Shown here: in pieces, positions 41,501 through 55,640 of the stretch
Numbering within the stretch: the stretch's first letter is position 1
How the letters are laid out: each line of letters opens with the position of its first letter
Assembly (NCBI GenBank): GCA_916048095.2
Contig: OU696574.1
Coordinates: 11,715,087-11,779,086, forward strand
Length of the DNA stretch: 64,000 bases
Direction: 5' to 3'
DNA from: Sacculina carcini
Lineage: Eukaryota; Arthropoda; Thecostraca; Sacculinidae
Notes under the pieces: generated by a model
What the model saw: the letters and a program-made list of their open reading frames with translations, nothing else
Database searches by the model: none
What the model was told of the DNA's origin: nothing
Made by a program: the position numbers and the translations under genes

Positions 41501-44450
41501 CACACTTGGGTAACACTTGGGTAACACTTGGGTAACACTTAGGTAACACTTAGGTAACACTTAGGTAACACTTAGGTAACACTTAGGTAACACTTAGGTA
41601 ACACTTAGGTAACACTTAGGTAACACTTAGGGCACACTTAGGTAACACTTAGGGCACACTTAGGTTACACTTAGGGCACACTTAGGTAACACTTAGGGCA
41701 CACTTAGGTAACACTTAGGGCACACTTAGGTAACACTTAGGGCACACTTAGGTAACACTTAGGGCACACTTGGGTAACACTTATGGCACACTTAGGTAAC
41801 ACTTAGGGCACACTTAGGTAACACTTAGGTAACACTTAGGTAACACTTAGGTAACACTTAGGTAACACTTAGGGCACACTTAGGTAACACTTAGGGCACA
41901 CTTAGGTAACACTTAGGGCACACTTAGGTAACACTTAGGGCACACTTAGGTAACACTTAGGGCACACTTAGGTAACACTTAGGGCACACTTAGGTAACAC
42001 TTAGGGCACACTTAGGTAACAGTTAGGGCACACTTGGGTAACACTTGGGTAACACTTGGGTAACACTTAGGTAACACTTAGGTAACACTTAGGGCACACT
42101 TAGGTAACACTTAGGGCACACTTAGGTTACACTTAGGGTACATTTAGGTAACACATAGGGTACATTTAGGTAACACTTAGGGCACACTTAGGTAACACTT
42201 AGGTAACACTTAGGTAACACTTAGGTAACACTTAGGGCACACTTAGGTAGCACTTAGGGCACACTTAGGTAACACTTAGGGCACACTTAGGTAACACTTA
42301 GGGCACACTTAGGTAACACTTAGGGCACACTTAGGTAACACTTAGGGCACACTTAGGTAACACTTAGGGCACACTTAGGACACACTTAGGGAACACTTAG
42401 GACACACTTAGGTAACACTTAGGGCACACTTAGGTAACACTTAGGGCACACTTAGGTAACACTTAGGTAACACGTAGGGCACACTTAGGTAACACTTAGG
42501 TAACACTTAGGTAACACTTAGGACACACTTAGGGAACACTTAGGACACACTTAGGTAACACTTAGGTAACACTTAGGTAACACTTATGTAACACTTAGGG
42601 CACACTTAGGTAACACTTAGGGCACACTTGGGTAACACTTAGGGCACACTTGGGTAACACTTAGGGCACACTTAGGTAACACTTAGGTAACACTTAGGTA
42701 ACACTTAGGTAACACTTAGGTAACACTTAGGGCACACTTAGGTAACACTTAGGGCACACTTAGGTAACACTTAGGGCACACTTAGGTAACACTTAGGGCA
42801 CACTTAGGTAACACTTAGGGCACACTTAGGTAACACTTAGGGCACACTTAGGTAACAGTTAGGGCACACTTGGGTAACACTTGGGTAACACTTGGGTAAC
42901 ACTTAGGTAACACTTAGGTAACACTTAGGTAACACTTAGGTAACACTTAGGTAACACTTAGGTAACACTTAGGTAACACTTAGGTAACACTTAGGGCACA
43001 CTTAGGTAACACTTAGGTAACACTTAGGTAACACTTAGGTAACACTTAGGTAACACTTAGGGCACACTTAGGTAACACTTAGGGCACACTTAGGTAACAC
43101 TTAGGGCACACTTAGGTAACACTTAGGGCACACTTAGGTAACACTTAGGGCACACTTAGGTAACACTTAGGGCACACTTAGGTAACAGTTAGGGCACACT
43201 TGGGTAACACTTGGGTAACACTTGGGTAACACTTAGGTAACACTTAGGTAACACTTAGGTAACACTTAGGTAACACTTAGGTAACACTTAGGTAACACTT
43301 AGGTAACACTTAGGTAACACTTAGGGCACACTTAGGTAACACTTAGGGCACACTTAGGTTACACTTAGGGCACACTTAGGTAACACTTAGGGCACACTTA
43401 GGTAACACTTAGGGCACACTTAGGTAACACTTAGGGCACACTTAGGTAACACTTAGGGCACACTTGGGTAACACTTATGGCACACTTAGGTAACACTTAG
43501 GGCACACTTAGGTAACACTTAGGTAACACTTAGGTAACACTTAGGTAACACTTAGGTAACACTTAGGGCACACTTAGGTAACACTTAGGGCACACTTAGG
43601 TAACACTTAGGGCACACTTAGGTAACACTTAGGGCACACTTAGGTAACACTTAGGGCACACTTAGGTAACACTTAGGGCACACTTAGGTAACAGTTAGGG
43701 CACACTTGGGTAACACTTGGGTAACACTTGGGTAACACTTAGGTAACACTTAGGTAACACTTAGGTAACACTTAGGTAACACTTAGGTAACACTTAGGGC
43801 ACACTTAGGTAACACTTAGGGCACACTTAGGTAACAGTTAGGGCACACTTGGGTAACACTTGGGTAACACTTGGGTAACACTTAGGTAACACTTAGGTAA
43901 CACTTAGGGCACACTTAGGTAACACTTAGGGCACACTTAGGTTACACTTAGGGTACATTTAGGTAACACATAGGGTACATTTAGGTAACACTTAGGGCAC
44001 ACTTAGGTAACACTTAGGTAACACTTAGGTAACACTTAGGTAACACTTAGGGCACACTTAGGTAACACTTAGGGCACACTTAGGTAACACTTAGGGCACA
44101 CTTAGGTAACACTTAGGGCACACTTAGGTAACACTTAGGGCACACTTAGGTAACACTTAGGGCACACTTAGGTAACACTTAGGGCACACTTAGGACACAC
44201 TTAGGGAACACTTAGGACACACTTAGGTAACACTTAGGGCACACTTAGGTAACACTTAGGGCACACTTAGGTAACACTTAGGTAACACGTAGGGCACACT
44301 TAGGTAACACTTAGGTAACACTTAGGACACACTTAGGGAACACTTAGGACACACTTAGGTAACACTTAGGTAACACTTAGGTAACACTTAGGTAACACTT
44401 AGGGCACACTTAGGTAACACTTAGGGCACACTTGGGTAACACTTATGGCA
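38030..44450 (+). repeat. Chain of three related blocks (offsets 2,288, 1,694, 3,982)
   Basis: K at 38,491, 40,779 and 42,473, Y at 38,602, 40,890 and 42,584, and P pairs at 38,873/39,203, 41,161/41,491 and 42,855/43,185 show three related units. The first and third are 3,982 bp apart (362 monomers), confirmed at P 38,037/42,019, the AGCAC variant 38,267/42,249, P 39,709/43,691 and 39,852/43,834, D-E-D and K 40,306/44,288. The outer pair covers about 38,030-40,470 and 42,010-44,450. A derived order W-then-C (GGTTACACTTAGGGC at 39,375, 41,663 and 43,357) replaces W-T-L here. The middle unit is 2,288 bp after the first and 1,694 bp before the third. Confidence 0.9.
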
Positions 44451-47400
44451 CACTTAGGTAACACTTAGGGCACACTTAGGTAACACTTAGGTAACACTTA
44501 GGTAACACTTAGGTAACACTTAGGTAACACTTAGGGCACACTTAGGTAACACTTAGGGCACACTTAGGTAACACTTAGGGCACACTTAGGTAACACTTAG
44601 GGCACACTTAGGTAACACTTAGGGCACACTTAGGTAACACTTAGGGCACACTTAGGTAACAGTTAGGGCACACTTGGGTAACACTTGGGTAACACTTGGG
44701 TAACACTTAGGTAACACTTAGGTAACACTTAGGTAACACTTAGGTAACACTTAGGTAACACTTAGGTAACACTTAGGTAACACTTAGGGCACACTTAGGT
44801 AACACTTAGGTAACACTTAGGTAACACTTAGGTAACACTTAGGTAACACTTAGGGCACACTTAGGTAACACTTAGGGCACACTTAGGTAACACTTAGGGC
44901 ACACTTAGGTAACACTTAGGGCACACTTAGGTAACACTTAGGGCACACTTAGGTAACACTTAGGGCACACTTAGGTAACAGTTAGGGCACACTTGGGTAA
45001 CACTTGGGTAACACTTGGGTAACACTTAGGTAACACTTAGGTAACACTTAGGTAACACTTAGGTAACACTTAGGTAACACTTAGGTAACACTTAGGTAAC
45101 ACTTAGGTAACACTTAGGGCACACTTAGGTAACACTTAGGGCACACTTAGGTTACACTTAGGGCACACTTAGGTAACACTTAGGGCACACTTAGGTAACA
45201 CTTAGGGCACACTTAGGTAACACTTAGGGCACACTTAGGTAACACTTAGGGCACACTTAGGTAACACTTAGGGTACACTTAGGTAACAGTTAGGGCACAC
45301 TTGGGTAACACTTGGGTAACACTTGGGTAACACTTAGGTAACACTTAGGTAACACTTAGGTAACACTTAGGTAACACTTAGGTAACACTTAGGTAACACT
45401 TAGGTAACACTTAGGTAACACTTAGGTAACACTTAGGTAACACTTAGGGCACACTTAGGTAACACTTAGGGCACACTTAGGTTACACTTAGGGTACATTT
45501 AGGTAACACATAGGGAACATTTAGGTAACACTTAGGGCACACTTAGGTAACACTTAGGTAACACTTAGGTAACACTTAGGTAACACTTAGGGCACACTTA
45601 GGTAACACTTAGGGCACACTTAGGTAACACTTAGGGCACACTTAGGTAACACTTAGGGCACACTTAGGTAACACTTAGGGCACACTTAGGTAACACTTAA
45701 GGCACACTTAGGTAACACTTAGGGCACACTTAGGTAACACTTAGGGCACACTTAGGTAACACTTAGGGCACACTTAGGTAACACTTAGGGCACACTTAGG
45801 TAACACTTAGGGCACACTTAGGTAACACTTAGGGCACACTTAGGTAACACTTAGGGCACACTTAGGACACACTTAGGGAACACTTAGGACACACTTAGGT
45901 AACACTTAGGTAACACTTAGGTAACACTTAGGTAACACTTAGGTAACACTTAGGTAACACTTAGGGTACACTTAGGTAACACTTAGGGCACACTTAGGTA
46001 ACACTTAGGGCACACTTAGGTTACACTTAGGGTACATTTAGGTAACACTTAGGGTACATTTAGGTAACACTTAGGGCACACTTAGGTAACACTTAGGTAA
46101 CACTTAGGGCACACTTAGGTAACACTTAGGTAACACTTAGGTAACACTTAGGTAACACTTAGGTAACACTTAGGTAACACTTAGGGCACACTTAGGTAAC
46201 ACTTAGGTAACACTTAGGGCACACTTAGGTAACACTTAGGGCACACTTAGGTAACACTTAGGTAACACGTAGGGCACACTTAGGTAACACTTAGGTAACA
46301 CTTAGGTAACACTTAGGACACACTTAGGGAGCACTTAGGACACACTTAGGTAACACTTAGGTAACACTTAGGTAACACTTAGGTAACACTTAGGTAACAC
46401 TTAGGGCACACTTAGGTAACACTTATGGCACACTTAGGTAACACTTAGGGCACACTTAGGTAACACTTAGGGCACACTTAGGTAACACTTAGGGCACACT
46501 TAGGTAACACTTAGGGCACACTTAGGTAACAGTTAGGGCACACTTGGGTAACACTTGGGTAACACTTGGGTAACACTTAGGTAACACTTAGGTAACACTT
46601 AGGTAACACTTAGGTAACACTTAGGGCACACTTAGGTAACACTTAGGGCACACTTAGGTAACAGTTAGGGCACACTTGGGTAACACTTGGGTAACACTTG
46701 GGTAACACTTAGGTAACACTTAGGTAACACTTAGGGCACACTTAGGTAACACTTAGGGCACACTTAGGTTACACTTAGGGTACATTTAGGTAACACATAG
46801 GGTACATTTAGGTAACACTTAGGGCACACTTAGGTAACACTTAGGTAACACTTAGGTAACACTTAGGTAACACTTAGGGCACACTTAGGTAACACTTAGG
46901 GCACACTTAGGTAACACTTAGGGCACACTTAGGTAACACTTAGGGCACACTTAGGTAACACTTAGGGCACACTTAGGTAACACTTAGGGCACACTTAGGT
47001 AACACTTAGGGCACACTTAGGACACACTTAGGGAACACTTAGGACACACTTAGGTAACACTTAGGGCACACTTAGGTAACACTTAGGGCACACTTAGGTA
47101 ACACTTAGGTAACACGTAGGGCACACTTAGGTAACACTTAGGTAACACTTAGGTAACACTTAGGACACACTTAGGGAACACTTAGGACACACTTAGGTAA
47201 CACTTAGGTAACACTTAGGTAACACTTAGGTAACACTTAGGGCACACTTAGGTAACACTTAGGGCACACTTGGGTAACACTTATGGCACACTTAGGTAAC
47301 ACTTAGGGCACACTTAGGTAACACTTAGGTAACACTTAGGTAACACTTAGGTAACACTTAGGTAACACTTAGGGCACACTTAGGTAACACTTAGGGCACA

Positions 47401-49660
47401 CTTAGGTAACACTTAGGGCACACTTAGGTAACACTTAGGGCACACTTAGGTAACACTTAGGGCACACTTAGGTAACACTTAGGGCACACTTAGGTAACAG
47501 TTAGGGCACACTTGGGTAACACTTGGGTAACACTTGGGTAACACTTAGGTAACACTTAGGTAACACTTAGGTAACACTTAGGTAACACTTAGGTAACACT
47601 TAGGTAACACTTAGGTAACACTTAGGTAACACTTAGGGCACACTTAGGTAACACTTAGGTAACACTTAGGTAACACTTAGGTAACACTTAGGTAACACTT
47701 AGGGCACACTTAGGTAACACTTAGGGCACACTTAGGTAACACTTAGGGCACACTTAGGTAACACTTAGGGCACACTTAGGTAACACTTAGGGCACACTTA
47801 GGTAACACTTAGGGCACACTTAGGTAACAGTTAGGGCACACTTGGGTAACACTTGGGTAACACTTGGGTAACACTTAGGTAACACTTAGGTAACACTTAG
47901 GTAACACTTAGGTAACACTTAGGTAACACTTAGGTAACACTTAGGTAACACTTAGGTAACACTTAGGGCACACTTAGGTAACACTTAGGGCACACTTAGG
48001 TTACACTTAGGGCACACTTAGGTAACACTTAGGGCACACTTAGGTAACACTTAGGGCACACTTAGGTAACACTTAGGGCACACTTAGGTAACACTTAGGG
48101 CACACTTAGGTAACACTTAGGGCACACTTAGGTAACAGTTAGGGCACACTTGGGTAACACTTGGGTAACACTTGGGTAACACTTAGGTAACACTTAGGTA
48201 ACACTTAGGTAACACTTAGGTAACACTTAGGTAACACTTAGGTAACACTTAGGTAACACTTAGGTAACACTTAGGTAACACTTAGGTAACACTTAGGGCA
48301 CACTTAGGTAACACTTAGGGCACACTTAGGTTACACTTAGGGTACATTTAGGTAACACATAGGGAACATTTAGGTAACACTTAGGGCACACTTAGGTAAC
48401 ACTTAGGTAACACTTAGGTAACACTTAGGTAACACTTAGGTAACACTTAGGGCACACTTAGGTAACACTTAGGGCACACTTAGGTAACACTTAGGGCACA
48501 CTTAGGTAACACTTAGGGCACACTTAGGTAACACTTAGGGCACACTTAGGTAACACTTAAGGCACACTTAGGTAACACTTAGGGCACACTTAGGTAACAC
48601 TTAGGGCACACTTAGGTAACACTTAGGGCACACTTAGGTAACACTTAGGGCACACTTAGGTAACACTTAGGGCACACTTAGGTAACACTTAGGGCACACT
48701 TAGGTAACACTTAGGGCACACTTAGGACACACTTAGGGAACACTTAGGACACACTTAGGTAACACTTAGGTAACACTTAGGTAACACTTAGGTAACACTT
48801 AGGTAACACTTAGGTAACACTTAGGGTACACTTAGGTAACACTTAGGGCACACTTAGGTAACACTTAGGGCACACTTAGGTTACACTTAGGGTACATTTA
48901 GGTAACACTTAGGGTACATTTAGGTAACACTTAGGGCACACTTAGGTAACACTTAGGTAACACTTAGGGCACACTTAGGTAACACTTAGGTAACACTTAG
49001 GTAACACTTAGGTAACACTTAGGTAACACTTAGGTAACACTTAGGGCACACTTAGGTAACACTTAGGTAACACTTAGGGCACACTTAGGTAACACTTAGG
49101 GCACACTTAGGTAACACTTAGGTAACACGTAGGGCACACTTAGGTAACACTTAGGTAACACTTAGGTAACACTTAGGACACACTTAGGGAGCACTTAGGA
49201 CACACTTAGGTAACACTTAGGTAACACTTAGGTAACACTTAGGTAACACTTAGGGCACACTTAGGTAACACTTAGGGCACACTTGGGTAACACTTATGGC
49301 ACACTTAGGTAACACTTAGGGCACACTTAGGTAACACTTAGGTAACACTTAGGTAACACTTAGGTAACACTTAGGTAACACTTAGGGCACACTTAGGTAA
49401 CACTTAGGGCACACTTAGGTAACACTTAGGGCACACTTAGGTAACACTTAGGGCACACTTACGTAACACTTAGGGCACACTTAGGTAACACTTAGGGCAC
49501 ACTTAGGTAACAGTTAGGGCACACTTGGGTAACACTTGGGTAACACTTGGGTAACACTTAGGTAACACTTAGGTAACACTTAGGTAACACTTAGGTAACA
49601 CTTAGGTAACACTTAGGTAACACTTAGGTAACACTTAGGTAACACTTAGGTAACACTTAG
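44450..49660 (+). repeat. Pair of blocks about 2.85 kb apart
   Basis: P at 44,978 and 45,286 match 47,827 and 48,135 (offset 2,849), as do the B' monomers near 45,511 and 48,360. T at 45,957 and 48,817, K at 46,268 and 49,128 and the following S units are 2,860 bp apart, so the second copy has one more monomer inside. Each block runs P G G G, A run, C A C W C ..., P G G G, W T L B', A-C dimers with Q, D E D, T module, K and D E S. The segment 46,430-47,830 between them is a relative of 37.9-39.2 kb (P at 46,661, 47,497 and 47,827, offset 8,624). Confidence 0.87.
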
Positions 49661-50763
49661 GTAACACTTAGGGCACACTTAGGTAACACTTAGGGCACAC
49701 TTGGGTAACACTTATGGCACACTTAGGTAACACTTAGGGCACACTTAGGTAACACTTAGGTAACACTTAGGTAACACTTAGGTAACACTTAGGTAACACT
49801 TAGGGCACACTTAGGTAACACTTAGGGCACACTTAGGTAACACTTAGGGCACACTTACGTAACACTTAGGGCACACTTAGGTAACACTTAGGGCACACTT
49901 AGGTAACAGTTAGGGCACACTTGGGTAACACTTGGGTAACACTTGGGTAACACTTAGGTAACACTTAGGTAACACTTAGGTAACACTTAGGTAACACTTA
50001 GGTAACACTTAGGTAACACTTAGGTAACACTTAGGTAACACTTAGGTAACACTTAGGTAACACTTAGGTAACACTTAGGGCACACTTAGGTAACACTTAG
50101 GTAACACTTAGGTAACACTTAGGTAACACTTAGGTAACACTTAGGGCACACTTAGGTAACACTTAGGGCACACTTAGGTAACACTTAGGGCACACTTAGG
50201 TAACACTTAGGGCACACTTAGGTAACACTTAGGGCACACTTAGGTAACACTTAGGGCACACTTAGGTAACAGTTAGGGCACACTTGGGTAACACTTGGGT
50301 AACACTTGGGTAACACTTAGGTAACACTTAGGTAACACTTAGGTAACACTTAGGTAACACTTAGGTAACACTTAGGTAACACTTAGGTAACACTTAGGTA
50401 ACACTTAGGGCACACTTAGGTAACACTTAGGGCACACTTAGGTTACACTTAGGGCACACTTAGGTAACACTTAGGGCACACTTAGGTAACACTTAGGGCA
50501 CACTTAGGTAACACTTAGGGCACACTTAGGTAACACTTAGGGCACACTTAGGTAACACTTAGGGCACACTTAGGTAACAGTTAGGGCACACTTGGGTAAC
50601 ACTTGGGTAACACTTGGGTAACACTTAGGTAACACTTAGGTAACACTTAGGTAACACTTAGGTAACACTTAGGTAACACTTAGGTAACACTTAGGTAACA
50701 CTTAGGTAACACTTAGGTAACACTTAGGTAACACTTAGGTAACACTTAGGTAACACTTAGGTA
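49660..50763 (+). repeat. 1,100-bp tandem pair, copy 1
   Basis: Order: C A C G V, A run, A-C dimers with H (CpG at 49,858), P G G G (49,906), A run, C, A run, A-C dimers, P G G G (50,269), A run, C A C W C, A-C dimers, P G G G (50,577) and a 13-unit A run. Every marker recurs 1,100 bp (100 monomers) later, and the lines compared are identical. The copies are directly adjacent. I saw no difference over the shared length, so this is one of the youngest duplications in the window. Confidence 0.93.
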
Positions 50764-51830
50764 ACACTTAGGGCACACTTAGGTAACACTTAGGGCACAC
50801 TTGGGTAACACTTATGGCACACTTAGGTAACACTTAGGGCACACTTAGGTAACACTTAGGTAACACTTAGGTAACACTTAGGTAACACTTAGGTAACACT
50901 TAGGGCACACTTAGGTAACACTTAGGGCACACTTAGGTAACACTTAGGGCACACTTACGTAACACTTAGGGCACACTTAGGTAACACTTAGGGCACACTT
51001 AGGTAACAGTTAGGGCACACTTGGGTAACACTTGGGTAACACTTGGGTAACACTTAGGTAACACTTAGGTAACACTTAGGTAACACTTAGGTAACACTTA
51101 GGTAACACTTAGGTAACACTTAGGTAACACTTAGGTAACACTTAGGTAACACTTAGGTAACACTTAGGTAACACTTAGGGCACACTTAGGTAACACTTAG
51201 GTAACACTTAGGTAACACTTAGGTAACACTTAGGTAACACTTAGGGCACACTTAGGTAACACTTAGGGCACACTTAGGTAACACTTAGGGCACACTTAGG
51301 TAACACTTAGGGCACACTTAGGTAACACTTAGGGCACACTTAGGTAACACTTAGGGCACACTTAGGTAACAGTTAGGGCACACTTGGGTAACACTTGGGT
51401 AACACTTGGGTAACACTTAGGTAACACTTAGGTAACACTTAGGTAACACTTAGGTAACACTTAGGTAACACTTAGGTAACACTTAGGTAACACTTAGGTA
51501 ACACTTAGGGCACACTTAGGTAACACTTAGGGCACACTTAGGTTACACTTAGGGCACACTTAGGTAACACTTAGGGCACACTTAGGTAACACTTAGGGCA
51601 CACTTAGGTAACACTTAGGGCACACTTAGGTAACACTTAGGGCACACTTAGGTAACACTTAGGGCACACTTAGGTAACAGTTAGGGCACACTTGGGTAAC
51701 ACTTGGGTAACACTTGGGTAACACTTAGGTAACACTTAGGTAACACTTAGGTAACACTTAGGTAACACTTAGGTAACACTTAGGTAACACTTAGGTAACA
51801 CTTAGGTAACACTTAGGTAACACTTAGGGC
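50764..51830 (+). repeat. 1,100-bp tandem pair, copy 2
   Basis: Copy of 49,660-50,763: V near 50,813, H at 50,958, P at 51,006, 51,369 and 51,677. The final A run is shorter than in copy 1 and leads into C A C W T L B' rather than G-V, so the right edge of the duplication lies in that A run. The same P spacing (363 then 308 bp) recurs at 58,332-59,003 and 63,172-63,843, so this module was also copied over longer distances. Confidence 0.92.
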
Positions 51831-53990
51831 ACACTTAGGTAACACTTAGGGCACACTTAGGTTACACTTAGGGTACATTTAGGTAACACATAGGGAACAT
51901 TTAGGTAACACTTAGGGCACACTTAGGTAACACTTAGGTAACACTTAGGTAACACTTAGGTAACACTTAGGTAACACTTAGGGCACACTTAGGTAACACT
52001 TAGGGCACACTTAGGTAACACTTAGGGCACACTTAGGTAACACTTAGGGCACACTTAGGTAACACTTAGGGCACACTTAGGTAACACTTAAGGCACACTT
52101 AGGTAACACTTAGGGCACACTTAGGTAACACTTAGGGCACACTTAGGTAACACTTAGGGCACACTTAGGTAACACTTAGGGCACACTTAGGTAACACTTA
52201 GGGCACACTTAGGTAACACTTAGGGCACACTTAGGTAACACTTAGGGCACACTTAGGACACACTTAGGGAACACTTAGGACACACTTAGGTAACACTTAG
52301 GTAACACTTAGGTAACACTTAGGTAACACTTAGGTAACACTTAGGTAACACTTAGGGCACACTTAGGTAACACTTAGGGCACACTTAGGTAACACTTAGG
52401 GCACACTTAGGTTACACTTAGGGTACATTTAGGTAACACTTAGGGTACATTTAGGTAACACTTAGGGCACACTTAGGTAACACTTAGGTAACACTTAGGG
52501 CACACTTAGGTAACACTTAGGTAACACTTAGGTAACACTTAGGTAACACTTAGGTAACACTTAGGTAACACTTAGGGCACACTTAGGTAACACTTAGGTA
52601 ACACTTAGGGCACACTTAGGTAACACTTAGGGCACACTTAGGTAACACTTAGGTAACACGTAGGGCACACTTAGGTAACACTTAGGTAACACTTAGGTAA
52701 CACTTAGGACACACTTAGGGAGCACTTAGGACACACTTAGGTAACACTTAGGTAACACTTAGGTAACACTTAGGTAACACTTAGGGCACACTTAGGTAAC
52801 ACTTAGGGCACACTTGGGTAACACTTATGGCACACTTAGGTAACACTTAGGGCACACTTAGGTAACACTTAGGGCACACTTAGGTAACACTTAGGGCACA
52901 CTTAGGTAACACTTAGGGCACACTTAGGTAACAGTTAGGGCACACTTGGGTAACACTTGGGTAACACTTGGGTAACACTTAGGTAACACTTAGGTAACAC
53001 TTAGGTAACACTTAGGTAACACTTAGGTAACACTTAGGTAACACTTAGGTAACACTTAGGTAACACTTAGGTAACACTTAGGGCACACTTAGGTAACACT
53101 TAGGGCACACTTAGGTTACACTTAGGGTACATTTAGGTAACACATAGGGAACATTTAGGTAACACTTAGGGCACACTTAGGTAACACTTAGGTAACACTT
53201 AGGTAACACTTAGGTAACACTTAGGTAACACTTAGGGCACACTTAGGTAACACTTAGGGCACACTTAGGTAACACTTAGGGCACACTTAGGTAACACTTA
53301 GGGCACACTTAGGTAACACTTAGGGCACACTTAGGTAACACTTAAGGCACACTTAGGTAACACTTAGGGCACACTTAGGTAACACTTAGGGCACACTTAG
53401 GTAACACTTAGGGCACACTTAGGTAACACTTAGGGCACACTTAGGTAACACTTAGGGCACACTTAGGTAACACTTAGGGCACACTTAGGTAACACTTAGG
53501 GCACACTTAGGACACACTTAGGGAACACTTAGGACACACTTAGGTAACACTTAGGTAACACTTAGGTAACACTTAGGTAACACTTAGGTAACACTTAGGT
53601 AACACTTAGGTAACACTTAGGGTACACTTAGGTAACACTTAGGGCACACTTAGGTAACACTTAGGGCACACTTAGGTTACACTTAGGGTACATTTAGGTA
53701 ACACTTAGGGTACATTTAGGTAACACTTAGGGCACACTTAGGTAACACTTAGGTAACACTTAGGGCACACTTAGGTAACACTTAGGTAACACTTAGGTAA
53801 CACTTAGGTAACACTTAGGGCACACTTAGGTAACACTTAGGGCACACTTAGGTAACACTTAGGGCACACTTAGGTAACACTTAGGGCACACTTAGGTAAC
53901 ACTTAAGGCACACTTAGGTAACACTTAGGGCACACTTAGGTAACACTTAGGGCACACTTAGGTAACACTTAGGGCACACTTAGGTAACAC
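51830..53990 (+). repeat. Mosaic block with two W-T-L-B' segments
   Basis: W-T-L-B' near 51,860, A-C dimers with Q and D-E-D, then a T module whose first T has become C (near 52,353), K at 52,659 and S near 52,721. A shortened G-V segment goes straight to A-C dimers and P-G-G-G at 52,931. A second W-T-L-B' with Q and D-E-D follows near 53,115-53,530, then a T module (T 53,613) that breaks off into A-C dimers with Q. No long exact partner was identified, although each piece has relatives elsewhere. Confidence 0.8.
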
Positions 53991-55640
53991 TTAGGGAACA
54001 CTTAGGACACACTTAGGTAACACTTAGGTAACACTTAGGTAACACTTAGGTAACACTTAGGTAACACTTAGGTAACACTTAGGGTACACTTAGGGTACAC
54101 TTAGGTAACACTTAGGGCACACTTAGGTAACACTTAGGGCACACTTAGGTTACACTTAGGGTACATTTAGGTAACACTTAGGGTACATTTAGGTAACACT
54201 TAGGGCACACTTAGGTAACACTTAGGTAACACTTAGGGCACACTTAGGTAACACTTAGGTAACACTTAGGTAACACTTAGGTAACACTTAGGTAACACTT
54301 AGGTAACACTTAGGTAACACTTAGGTAACATTTAGGTAACATTTAGGTAACACTTATGTAACACTTAGGGCACATTTAGGTTACACTTAGGGCACACTTA
54401 GGTAACACTTAGGGTACACTTAGGTAACACTTAGGTAACACTTAGGTAACACGTAGGGCACACTTAGGTAACACTTAGGGTACATTTAGGTAACACTTAG
54501 GGCACACTTAGGTAACACTTAGGGTACATTTAGGTAACACTTAGGGCACACTTAGGTAACACTTAGGGTACATTTAGGTAACACTTAGGGCACACTTAGG
54601 TAACACTTAGGGCACACTTAGGTAACACTTAGGTAACACGTAGGGCACACTTAGGTAACACTTAGGGTACATTTAGGTAACACTTAGGGCACACTTAGGT
54701 AACACTTAGGGCACACTTAGGTAACACTTAGGGCACACTTAGGTTACACTTAGGGCACACTTAGGTAACACTTAGGGCACACTTAGGTAACACTTAGGGC
54801 ACACTTAGGTAACACTTAGGGCACACTTAGGTAACACTTAGGGCACACTTAGGTAACACTTAGGGCACACTTAGGTAACAGTTAGGGCACACTTGGGTAA
54901 CACTTGGGTAACACTTGGGTAACACTTAGGTAACACTTAGGTAACACTTAGGTAACACTTAGGTAACACTTAGGTAACACTTAGGTAACACTTAGGTAAC
55001 ACTTAGGTAACACTTAGGTAACACTTAGGGCACACTTAGGTAACACTTAGGGCACACTTAGGTTACACTTAGGGTACATTTAGGTAACACATAGGGAACA
55101 TTTAGGTAACACTTAGGGCACACTTAGGTAACACTTAGGTAACACTTAGGTAACACTTAGGTAACACTTAGGTAACACTTAGGGCACACTTAGGTAACAC
55201 TTAGGGCACACTTAGGTAACACTTAGGGCACACTTAGGTAACACTTAGGGCACACTTAGGTAACACTTAGGGCACACTTAGGTAACACTTAAGGCACACT
55301 TAGGTAACACTTAGGGCACACTTAGGTAACACTTAGGGCACACTTAGGTAACACTTAGGGCACACTTAGGTAACACTTAGGGCACACTTAGGTAACACTT
55401 AGGGCACACTTAGGTAACACTTAGGGCACACTTAGGTAACACTTAGGGCACACTTAGGACACACTTAGGGAACACTTAGGACACACTTAGGTAACACTTA
55501 GGTAACACTTAGGTAACACTTAGGTAACACTTAGGTAACACTTAGGTAACACTTAGGGTACACTTAGGTAACACTTAGGGCACACTTAGGTAACACTTAG
55601 GGCACACTTAGGTTACACTTAGGGTACATTTAGGTAACAC
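53990..55640 (+). repeat. 1,694-bp tandem pair, copy 1
   Basis: Order: E D without the first D (53,994), T-T (54,075), W T L T L, L-L-Y (54,354), C M, two K only 187 bp apart (CpG at 54,452 and 54,639) flanking T-L-C-A units, W-C, P G G G (54,878), W T L B', Q, D E D, T (55,549), W T L. All markers recur 1,694 bp (154 monomers) downstream. The closely spaced K pair is unique to these two copies. The N and F markers that normally follow L-L-Y are absent. Confidence 0.92.
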
